Shown: positions 1 through 5,938 of the stretch, piece after piece
How positions within the stretch are numbered: position 1 is the stretch's first letter
Layout: the number at the start of each line of letters is the position of its first letter
DNA from: JBBQVZ01 sp038211015
Lineage (GTDB): Bacteria > Actinomycetota > UBA4738 > HRBIN12
DNA: 11,804 bases
NCBI GenBank assembly: GCA_038211015.1
Contig: JBBQVZ010000110.1
Span: forward strand, 1 to 11,804
Direction of reading: 5' to 3'
Notes under the pieces: model-generated
Databases searched by the model: none
Told to the model about the DNA's origin: nothing
What the model saw: the letters and a program-made list of their open reading frames with translations, nothing else
Position numbers and translations under genes: made by a program

Positions 1-140
1 GGTTCAACCACCGGCGACTGCTCGAGCCGATCGATTACGTCCCGCCCGCCGAGTTCGAGGAGGCCTATCGACGAGGACACGACCCGAGCTACGCTGACGA
101 ACCCACAGAGCCGAGCCTCCGATGAACCCGGGGCGATTCA
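1..140 (+). mobile_element. Right end of an IS3-family insertion sequence (partial)
   Basis: The window opens inside an insertion sequence. The evidence is the C-terminal end of an IS3-type OrfB transposase (3-125) followed directly by GGGGCGATTCA ending at 140. Read on the minus strand this end is TGAATCGCCCCGGGTTCA, which begins with TG and is GC-rich, as expected of IS3-family terminal inverted repeats. The transposase stop codon lies inside the repeat, a common arrangement in this family. The left end and the target duplication partner lie outside the window, so the exact boundary at 140/141 is inferred; a 3-4 bp target duplication would begin with ACT(T) at 141. Confidence 0.7.
3..125 (+). 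CDS. IS3-family transposase OrfB, C-terminal fragment (runs off left edge)
   Basis: This reading frame is already open at the window edge and ends with TGA at 123-125, leaving 40 residues. It contains NHRRLLEPIDYVPPAEFEEAY, the tail of the DDE integrase (rve) domain of IS3 OrfB proteins, where a W-x-x-x-F-N-x-x-R-R-L stretch is followed by a Y-x-P-P-A-E-x-E motif. The catalytic DDE residues lie upstream, outside the window. The protein would cut and join the IS ends, usually as an OrfAB fusion made by a -1 frameshift. It is too short for the gene finder, but the motif is specific. Whether the whole transposase is intact cannot be judged here. Confidence 0.8.
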   Translation, partial: FNHRRLLEPIDYVPPAEFEEAYRRGHDPSYADEPTEPSLR

Positions 141-828
141 ACTTCGTCACCACAAACAAGTAGTCCATCTGCTCAACGAGATCAGTGGCCTGTGGATGCC
201 ATCCCGCAGTCACCACCACCGCATCTGAGTCCTCGCCATCGTTGAGCGTCGGTTGGCCCAGCGTGCTGAAGCCCAAGTACAACGGTTCATCGAGTGTCGG
301 ACGTACAAACCGCGCAGTGATATTCACTTGGTCGTTGAACGACGCCTCTCTCCCATTCATGAAGATCGCGAGCCGTCCGGATGGCACACCATCCCCGGCT
401 GGGATTGCTAGGTCAATCTCGGAGCCTGTTGTTTGCGGCTCGCCATCGAACGGCGGCAGCCTCTCGAAGCGGGAGCATGTCACCGTCGCGACGTGTTCGC
501 CGCGCAAGTCCCCCAGACGCGGAATGCGCATCGGCCCAACCATTCGGCTACCTGCTCGGATGTGGACCTGGCCGCTTTCGTGAACGGAGAGCTTCGGCAT
601 CGACTCCGAAGTCTCTTGATTGTTGAATGGCACTGTTGCTCGCTCGCTTGACGAGGGGATCGACGCTCGTCCGAAGTGGAACCGACCCTCAAGCGCGTAC
701 GGGAACACGTAGAGGCTAGCGTCGCCAGCCGTCCAGCCCAACTTGCACAGTCGGCTGATTTTGCCGCCTTGCGCGACCAGCATCCGAACGGGTTTGACGT
801 CCTCGTATGTCGCCGCCGACAATCCCAT
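4..828 (-). CDS. Hypothetical protein, 3' end replaced by IS3-family element
   Basis: A leftward open frame of about 274 codons from an ATG at 828 (a TTG at 888 has no ribosome site; an internal ATG at 783 is also possible). I do not recognise a family. The protein looks soluble, without signal peptide or membrane helices, and is rich in beta-type stretches, aromatic residues (for example LYVFPYALEGRFHFG near the N-terminus) and prolines. A GGAG lies about 13 nt before the 828 ATG, a loose fit. Codons up to ...DYLFVVTK (down to about 141) look like the host gene. From LNRPGF onward the frame reads antisense through the IS end and transposase gene, so the Arg-rich tail (4-140) is not native. 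The gene is therefore probably a truncated, possibly non-functional copy. Overlapping plus-strand frames are low-complexity and unconvincing. Confidence 0.55.
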   Translation of the reverse strand: MGLSAATYEDVKPVRMLVAQGGKISRLCKLGWTAGDASLYVFPYALEGRFHFGRASIPSSSERATVPFNNQETSESMPKLSVHESGQVHIRAGSRMVGPMRIPRLGDLRGEHVATVTCSRFERLPPFDGEPQTTGSEIDLAIPAGDGVPSGRLAIFMNGREASFNDQVNITARFVRPTLDEPLYLGFSTLGQPTLNDGEDSDAVVVTAGWHPQATDLVEQMDYLFVVTKLNRPGFIGGSALWVRQRSSGRVLVDRPPRTRRAGRNRSARAVAGG

Positions 829-914
829 GGCCCGACGATATCTCCGCTTTCGTTTCGCGTGGTGTCTCGAGCCAGGTGGTGACTCCAAGCGGCTGGGGGT
901 CGGGAAGCGACGGG

Positions 915-943
915 TTGACCAGCCTCGGCCTCACTTGTACGTT
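915..943 (+). promoter_or_regulatory. Candidate sigma-70-type promoter for the permease operon
   Basis: TTGACC (915-920) is separated by exactly 17 nt from TACGTT (938-943), which fits the TAnnnT -10 consensus common in high-GC bacteria. Transcription would begin near 950, giving a leader of about 43 nt to the permease ATG at 993. It sits in the divergent spacer between the leftward hypothetical gene and the rightward operon. The -10 is only partly canonical; this is a pattern match, not proof. Confidence 0.4.
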
Positions 944-951
944 GGCGTCGC

Positions 952-967
952 TGTGGCAGCTTCCACA
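952..967. promoter_or_regulatory. Near-palindrome, candidate operator
   Basis: TGTGGCAGCTTCCACA is a 16-bp inverted repeat in which seven of eight positions pair (one C/T mismatch). It lies at the predicted transcription start, between the candidate -10 (938-943) and the permease ribosome site (979-989), where a bound repressor would block transcription. No regulator gene is visible in the window, so the binding protein is unknown. Confidence 0.3.
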
Positions 968-992
968 CGAGTCACCCGAGAGGAGGTCCCGG

Positions 993-2474
993 ATGGGCGA
1001 CGAGTCGCGAGGGGATCAGCAAGAGCCTGACGTTACGACCGTCGAGAGTCTGCCGTCGTTCGGCGGTGAGCTGCGAAGGAACGTCCTCGGTCGTGTCGAG
1101 TCGCTGGTGATGTCGGTCGCGGCGATGGGCCCGGTCCTGTCGATGCTGTTTATCACTCCGCTGATCGCCACCCACGTCGGCATTTCGACCCCCTTGATGG
1201 TGTTCGTCTCCGTGCTCATCATCTACATCCTTGCCCGGGGGATCGCCGACTTCGCCCGCGAGTTCCCCAGCGCCGGAGGCTTCTTTACGTATGTCGTCCG
1301 AGGCGCAGGCCCCTACTTAGGCTTCGTCGCAGGGTGGCTCGTCTTTGCCGGCTACTTGTCCTTTGGGCCCGGGAATGTGACGCTCATCGGCGCGAACGCG
1401 CAGGACCTGCTCAGTCGTCTCGATATCCATGTCTCCTGGCTTATCCCCGGTCTGATCTTGAGCGCGATCGTGTTCCTGCTCTCGTACTTCGGTATCAACC
1501 CTTCACTGAAGGTCGGCCTGATCACCGCTGGGTTCGAGATGATCGTGCTCACGGTCGCCGTGGTCGCGGTCGTTTTCCAGGGAGGCGATTCGGGCTTCTC
1601 GCTAAAGCCGTTCACACTGGCGCCCGGGCTCGGGTTCGGCGCGATCGCCCTGGGGTTAGCCTTCGGTCTTGACTTGTTCATCGGTTTCGATGCAGCTGTG
1701 ACGCTCGGCGAGGAGGCCCGCGAGCCACGCAAGACGATCCCGTGGGCGATCCTCGCCACCGTGGTGGCGATTGGGGTCTTCTACGTGATCGTTAGCTACG
1801 TGGCCGTGATCGGGTTCGGTGTGAGCCACGGTGCTGCGTTCTCCGCAGATGCGCTTCCCTGGACGACCCTCGCGACTCGGTATGTTTCCAGTTGGTACGG
1901 CACGCTGCTCGACATCGCGGGGCTGACGGCGGTCTTCGCAGTCATGATTGCCGCAAACAACCTGGCGGTTCGGGTGCTCTTCTCGATGGGGCGGACCGGC
2001 ATCTTGCCCAAGGCGTTCGGCAAGTCACATCCGAAGTACCAGACGCCCTACGTAGCCATCATCGTGGCCCAGATCTTCTACTGGGCGCTCGCGATCCCAT
2101 TCGGACTCAAATCGGGACCTTTCGTCTTCTTCGGTTACGTGTCCTTCGTCGCCACCTTATTGATCCTCGCCGTCTACATCCTCGTGCTGTTCGCGGTGAT
2201 GAACTTCTTCCGCAAGCAGCGGCGCGAAAGCTACAGCCTCATGTGGCACACCATCCTTCCCGCCGTGGCCATGATTGCGCTCGTCTTCCCAATCGCTGGC
2301 TCGGTCATCCCTTTCCCTCAGTCGCCCTATAACTTCCTGGTCTTCCTAACCGTTGGATGGCTCGTCGTCGGTCTGATCGTGGGGACCTATCTGAGGAAGA
2401 ACAGACCCGACGAGATGTCGACGGCCGGCGCGCTAATGTCAGGGCTCGAGGGGCACGCTGAAGCGGCGAGGTGA
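993..2474 (+). CDS. APC-superfamily amino acid/polyamine-type permease
   Basis: A 493-residue secondary transporter of the amino acid-polyamine-organocation (APC) superfamily, expected in the cytoplasmic membrane. The start is ATG 993 because AGAGGAGG lies 6-7 nt before it; the frame stays open upstream to 807 but that part is not membrane-like. After about 40 polar residues the protein shows roughly 12 hydrophobic helices. Family signs are the first-helix stretch (SVAAMGPVLSMLFITPL), the G-G-x-x-x-Y-V segment (SAGGFFTYVVRGAGPYLGF) and the diagnostic GFDAAVTLGEEAREPRKTIP loop at about residues 231-250, close to the usual GFE-x-x-x-x-x-x-EE-x-x-x-P-x-x-x-IP. The length is normal. Its place ahead of a nitrogen-compound catabolic operon (74-nt gap) suggests it imports the pathway substrate. 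The substrate cannot be read from sequence; amino-acid or heterocycle uptake are both possible. Confidence 0.9.
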   Translation: MGDESRGDQQEPDVTTVESLPSFGGELRRNVLGRVESLVMSVAAMGPVLSMLFITPLIATHVGISTPLMVFVSVLIIYILARGIADFAREFPSAGGFFTYVVRGAGPYLGFVAGWLVFAGYLSFGPGNVTLIGANAQDLLSRLDIHVSWLIPGLILSAIVFLLSYFGINPSLKVGLITAGFEMIVLTVAVVAVVFQGGDSGFSLKPFTLAPGLGFGAIALGLAFGLDLFIGFDAAVTLGEEAREPRKTIPWAILATVVAIGVFYVIVSYVAVIGFGVSHGAAFSADALPWTTLATRYVSSWYGTLLDIAGLTAVFAVMIAANNLAVRVLFSMGRTGILPKAFGKSHPKYQTPYVAIIVAQIFYWALAIPFGLKSGPFVFFGYVSFVATLLILAVYILVLFAVMNFFRKQRRESYSLMWHTILPAVAMIALVFPIAGSVIPFPQSPYNFLVFLTVGWLVVGLIVGTYLRKNRPDEMSTAGALMSGLEGHAEAAR

Positions 2475-2549
2475 TGATGCGGGGGCAGCGGGGCGGTCCC
2501 GGCGAGCGGCGTTCGGTCCTTCTCGTGGTGGCCGCGTAAGCTTGGGCTA

Positions 2550-3875
2550 ATGGGACCCAGCACCGGGCGTACGTTCGCAGAGAAGGTCGTGGCGCGTCAT
2601 GCCGGCCACGATGCTGTTAGCCCGGGCCAGATGGTCGGCGTGACGGTCGACCTGGTCACCTGCGATGAACTCAGCTTCCCGCAGGTAGCGGCGATGATAC
2701 GCACGCTTGGCGTCGAGCGGGTGTTCGACGGCGACCGAGTTGCGGTCGTTGCCGATCACGAGACGCCTGCGCGGGACCTGGTCTCCGCTGAACACATGAA
2801 GGCCACGAGGGTCTTCGCGAGTGAGTTCGAGATCGGTCATCTGCTCGACGCGGGCGAGGCCGGCATCGTCCATGTCGTCGTCCCGGAGCGAGGACTCGTC
2901 TCGCCCGGGGAAATCATGGCCGGGTACGACTCACACGTCCTGACGGCAGGAGCGCTCGGCGCGTTCGCCGTCGGTATCGGGGCCACGGACACGGCGGTTG
3001 CAATGGCCTTCGGTGAGCTCTGGCTCCGTGTACCTGAGTCGGTGCGGATCGTAGTGGACGGGGAGCCTAGGCCCTGGACGACGCCGAAGGATGTGGGGCT
3101 CCAGATCGTGGCGCGGCTTGGGCAGGCAGGGTGCCTGTACCAAGCGATCGAGTACGACGGCGCCTATCCCGCGTCGTTGGCGATGGACGGTCGGTTCACA
3201 CTGGTGAATATGTCAATCGAGATCGGGGCCAAGAGCGCGGCGATCGAGCCGGACGCGATTGCGCTCGACTACCTCCAGGGGCGCGGCGCGCGCATCTCCG
3301 AGCCAGTGTGGGCGGACGCGGGGGCATCCTATGCGGCGACGCACGTGTTCGACGTCGAAGGGCTGGCCCCGATGATCGCGCTCCCGAGCGCCCCTGATTC
3401 GGGAGTGCCGGTCTCTGAGGTCGCTGGCAAGCACGTCGACCAGGTGTTCCTGGGCACCTGCACGAACGGCAGGCTCACCGACCTTCGCGTCGCCGCGGCC
3501 GTGCTTCGCGGCCGGCGCGTGCACCCGGGCACTCGTCTCGTCATCATCCCGGGGAGCCCCGAGGTCTTCCGACTCGCCCTCGCCGAGGGACTGGTGCAGA
3601 TATTCGCCGACGCCGGGGCGGTCATCGGACCGCCCGGGTGCGGCCCTTGCGCCGGGTTGCACATGGGCGTCCTGGCAGGGGGCGAGGTGGGGCTGTCGAC
3701 GTCTAGCCGGAACTTCCCCGGGCGAATGGGGAGTCCGGAGAGCCTCCTCTACCTGGCCGGCCCCGCGGTGGCAGCGGCGACCGCCGTCGCGGGGGAGATC
3801 GCCGGACCCGAGGAGGTCGTCGGGACTCGGCCGCCCAAAGAGATCGCCGTCTCGGTGCGCGGGAGGGTGGAGTGA
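2550..3875 (+). CDS. Aconitase-superfamily hydro-lyase large subunit (LeuC/DmdA-like)
   Basis: The 441-residue large subunit of a two-part [4Fe-4S] hydro-lyase in the isopropylmalate/homoaconitate/2,3-dimethylmaleate hydratase group. Three cluster ligands are present: C304 in GTCTNGR, and C364 and C367 in GPPGCGPCAG. Other family signs are VVADHETPARD, VVVPERGLVSPGEIMAGYDSH followed by TAGALGAF, VPESVRI, NMSIEIGAKS, PGSPEV and SSRNFPGRMGSPES near the C-terminus. The length matches single-domain LeuC-type proteins rather than fused aconitases. One deviation is DSHV where DSHT is usual. The ATG at 2550 has only a weak ribosome site, but no better start precedes the conserved region. Its stop overlaps the small-subunit start (GTGA). 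A housekeeping LeuC role is unlikely because no leuA or leuB is nearby and the operon is catabolic. Likely substrates are substituted maleates, malates or citrate-like acids; DmdA is the closest role I can suggest. Confidence 0.85.
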   Translation: MGPSTGRTFAEKVVARHAGHDAVSPGQMVGVTVDLVTCDELSFPQVAAMIRTLGVERVFDGDRVAVVADHETPARDLVSAEHMKATRVFASEFEIGHLLDAGEAGIVHVVVPERGLVSPGEIMAGYDSHVLTAGALGAFAVGIGATDTAVAMAFGELWLRVPESVRIVVDGEPRPWTTPKDVGLQIVARLGQAGCLYQAIEYDGAYPASLAMDGRFTLVNMSIEIGAKSAAIEPDAIALDYLQGRGARISEPVWADAGASYAATHVFDVEGLAPMIALPSAPDSGVPVSEVAGKHVDQVFLGTCTNGRLTDLRVAAAVLRGRRVHPGTRLVIIPGSPEVFRLALAEGLVQIFADAGAVIGPPGCGPCAGLHMGVLAGGEVGLSTSSRNFPGRMGSPESLLYLAGPAVAAATAVAGEIAGPEEVVGTRPPKEIAVSVRGRVE

Positions 3876-4399
3876 TACTCGGGGGCCGCGCGGTCAAGAT
3901 CGGCGATCACGTGTCGACCGACCAGATCCTTCCGGGTCGGTACATGTCGCTGACCGACGCCGAAGAGCTCGGACGTCACGCGCTGGAGGGCCTCGACCCG
4001 GAGTTCTCGTCGCGGATCTCGCCTGGGGACATCCTCGTCGCGGGAGTGAACTTCGGGACGGGCAGCTCCCGAGAGCAGGCACCCCAAGCGCTTCGCGCAG
4101 CAGGCTTCCCCGCGATCCTCGCTGCCTCCTTCGCCCGAATCTTCTTTCGCAACTGCATCAACATCGGCCTGCCGGTGTTGTGGTCCCCGCAGGCAAGCGA
4201 AGGGATCTCAGACGGTGACCTCCTCAAGATCGACACAACTACAGGGGCGATCCTGGACGAGACCAACGGCGCCAGCTTCGATACGTCCCCGATGCCTGGC
4301 TTCGTGGCTTCGATCACCGAGATGGGAGGCTTGATTCCCTATGCGCTCAGCCGTTCCGGCAAGCGGCTCTTCGAGACGGAGGGTGAGCGCACGGGATGA
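3872..4399 (+). CDS. Aconitase-superfamily hydro-lyase small subunit (LeuD/DmdB-like)
   Basis: The 175-residue swivel-domain partner of the preceding large subunit. The GTG start at 3872 overlaps the upstream stop and follows GGGAGGG. It shows the LeuD/HacB pattern: GDHVSTDQILPGRYMSLTD at about residues 11-29, then GTGSSREQAP at 62-71 carrying the substrate-binding and active-site serine/arginine, then a conserved FARIFFRNCINIGLP stretch. The loop GRYMSLTDAEELGRHALEGLDP is of the short type seen in homoaconitase/dimethylmaleate hydratase small subunits, rather than the longer loop of enterobacterial LeuD; this loop helps set specificity in the family. The two subunits would form a cytoplasmic heteromer. 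The gene ends in an ATGA overlap with the lyase gene, implying translational coupling. Confidence 0.85.
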   Translation: MILGGRAVKIGDHVSTDQILPGRYMSLTDAEELGRHALEGLDPEFSSRISPGDILVAGVNFGTGSSREQAPQALRAAGFPAILAASFARIFFRNCINIGLPVLWSPQASEGISDGDLLKIDTTTGAILDETNGASFDTSPMPGFVASITEMGGLIPYALSRSGKRLFETEGERTG

Positions 4400-5268
4400 C
4401 GACCCAACGGCTCAAGGGGTATCTCCAGGACGGCAAGTCTCACCTCGTGGTGAGCGCCTACGACGCCTTGACAGCGAAGCTGGCCGCCGCGGCTGGGTTC
4501 GAGATCCTTCACCTGACTGGCTTCGGTGCATCCGCCGCCCTCGGCGGTGTCCCGGACATCGGGCTGCTCACGATGAGCGAGATGGTCGAGGCGTGCCGGC
4601 GGATCTGCGAGGCGGTGGATCGCCCGGTGATCGCGGACGTCGACACCGGGTACGGCAACGCTTTGGGCGTTCGGCGCACCATCCGCGAGTTCGAAGCTGC
4701 CGGAGCCGCGGGAGTGCATATCGAGGACCAGATGTCGCCGAAACGGTGCGGGCACATGGCGGGTAAGCGGGTCGTGCCGACCCAGGAAATGGTGGCGAAG
4801 ATCCACGCAGCGACCGAGGCCCGCCGCGATCCTTCCTTCGTGATCATCGCTAGGACCGACGCACGAGCCGTGGAGGGCCTCGACGGCGCGCTCGAGAGGG
4901 CCGAGGTGTATCGGGAAGCGGGTGCGGACGTCCTGTTCGTGGAGGCGCCAGAAGCTTCCGAGGAGATCGAACGGGTCGCCTCGGCGCTCGCACCGCCGCT
5001 GCTCTTCAACTGGGCATATGACGGCGTGACCCCGCACGTCTCGCGCGCGTGGCTCGAGGGACTCGGATACTCACTCATCCTGTTCGCGGACGTGGCGTCG
5101 GCCGTCCACCACGCGATGGAGTCTTTCTTCGCGCGCCTTGCCCGCGCGGACGATCTGGAGCAGCTCTCCGATTCCCTCACAGGGTTCGACGAGTTCAACA
5201 ACTTCATGGGTCTGGGCGAGTGGCGTGCGCTCGAGGAGAGGTACGAGGCATCGTCTGACCCCGGTTAG
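4396..5268 (+). CDS. Isocitrate lyase/PEP mutase-family C-C lyase (2,3-dimethylmalate lyase-like)
   Basis: A 290-residue TIM-barrel protein of the isocitrate lyase/PEP mutase superfamily. The ATG overlaps the previous stop (ATGA) and GAGGGTGAG precedes it. Visible signs are SAYDALTAKLAAAAGF, the Mg-site segment ADVDTGYGN (D81, D83), VHIEDQ (E110, D111), the lyase-type KRCGH (residues 116-120) with C118 as the probable acid/base cysteine, and IIARTDA. The KRCGH cysteine favours a C-C lyase over PEP mutase or phosphonatase. The length fits methylisocitrate, 2,3-dimethylmalate and oxaloacetate lyases, not the larger true isocitrate lyase. Such enzymes cleave 2-hydroxy diacids to a 2-oxo acid (pyruvate, glyoxylate or oxalate) plus a carboxylate. 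Next to a DmdAB-like hydratase, a 2-alkyl- or 2,3-dialkylmalate lyase making pyruvate is most likely. Methylisocitrate lyase (PrpB) is the main alternative, but no prpC is present. Confidence 0.85.
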   Translation: MTTQRLKGYLQDGKSHLVVSAYDALTAKLAAAAGFEILHLTGFGASAALGGVPDIGLLTMSEMVEACRRICEAVDRPVIADVDTGYGNALGVRRTIREFEAAGAAGVHIEDQMSPKRCGHMAGKRVVPTQEMVAKIHAATEARRDPSFVIIARTDARAVEGLDGALERAEVYREAGADVLFVEAPEASEEIERVASALAPPLLFNWAYDGVTPHVSRAWLEGLGYSLILFADVASAVHHAMESFFARLARADDLEQLSDSLTGFDEFNNFMGLGEWRALEERYEASSDPG

Positions 5269-5278
5269 GGGGCCGCGG

Positions 5279-5938
5279 ATGGATAAGTACGAGATCTACC
5301 AGAAAGCTGAGCTCGGCGGCCGCGTGGGCTTCGGCGAGCACGCGGCGATCCTCGTCGTCGACTTCCAGAGAGCGTTCGTCGACCCCGAGATACCTGGCGG
5401 CGGCGACTTCCATGAAGCGATCGGCTCGACGAGGGTGCTCCTCGACGAGGCAAGACGCCTCGGTGTTCCGGTCTTCTACACAGTGGTCGGTTACGCGAGC
5501 CCCATGGAGGCGGGCCGTTTCATCGAGAAGTGCCCAACGCTGCGCCTGTCGATGCTCGGTACGCCCATGGTGGAACTCGCCGAGGCGCTCGGGCGAACGG
5601 AGGAAGAGCCGGTTCTCGTGAAGCGGTTCGCTAGCGCCTTCTTCGAGACGGACTTGGCCGAGCGTCTGCGCGAGGCGGGCGTAGACACCGTGGTGGTTTG
5701 TGGGTGCACGACAAGTGGATGCGTGCGGGCATCGGTGATCGACGGGATGCAGAACGGGTTCCGGTCTATCGTGCCCCGTGAGTGTGTCGCGGACATCGCT
5801 CTCGAGCCGCATGAGGCGAATTTGTTCGACATGGACGCGAAGTACGGAGATGTCATGTCGATGGACGAGGTGATGGATCGGCTCGAAGGAACCGTCGTGG
5901 GCGCGACTGGTGCGTCTAAAGGCGGGGCGAAGTCGTGA
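5279..5938 (+). CDS. Isochorismatase-family amidohydrolase (N-carbamoylsarcosine amidase/maleamate amidase-like)
   Basis: A 219-residue cysteine hydrolase with the complete catalytic triad of the isochorismatase-like superfamily: D28 (AAILVVDFQRAF), K115 (VLVKRFASAF) and C148 (CGCTTSGCVRASVIDG). The segment SIVPRECVADIALEPHEANL plus FDMDAKYGDV is typical of the N-carbamoylsarcosine amidase and maleamate amidohydrolase (NicF) branch, rather than nicotinamidases. It would hydrolyse a terminal amide or carbamoyl group and release ammonia in the cytoplasm. The start is ATG 5279, 10 nt after the lyase stop and preceded by a purine run; the frame is open further upstream, but that part overlaps the lyase gene and is not conserved-looking. 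The stop overlaps the next start (GTGA). Its place before HyuAB suggests it acts on their product, a half-amide or an N-carbamoyl acid. The exact substrate is not determined by sequence. Confidence 0.87.
   Translation: MDKYEIYQKAELGGRVGFGEHAAILVVDFQRAFVDPEIPGGGDFHEAIGSTRVLLDEARRLGVPVFYTVVGYASPMEAGRFIEKCPTLRLSMLGTPMVELAEALGRTEEEPVLVKRFASAFFETDLAERLREAGVDTVVVCGCTTSGCVRASVIDGMQNGFRSIVPRECVADIALEPHEANLFDMDAKYGDVMSMDEVMDRLEGTVVGATGASKGGAKS

Noticed and set aside
807..992. Upstream extension of the permease frame to 807
   Set aside because: The extra 62 residues are not membrane-like, overlap the control region, and the ATG at 993 has a near-perfect ribosome site.
2550..4399. Leucine biosynthesis leuCD
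   Set aside because: No leuA or leuB nearby, the operon partners are catabolic, and the small-subunit loop is of the homoaconitase/DmdB style.
4396..5268. Methylisocitrate lyase of the methylcitrate cycle
   Set aside because: The family is right, but no methylcitrate synthase or dehydratase accompanies it; kept only as an alternative.
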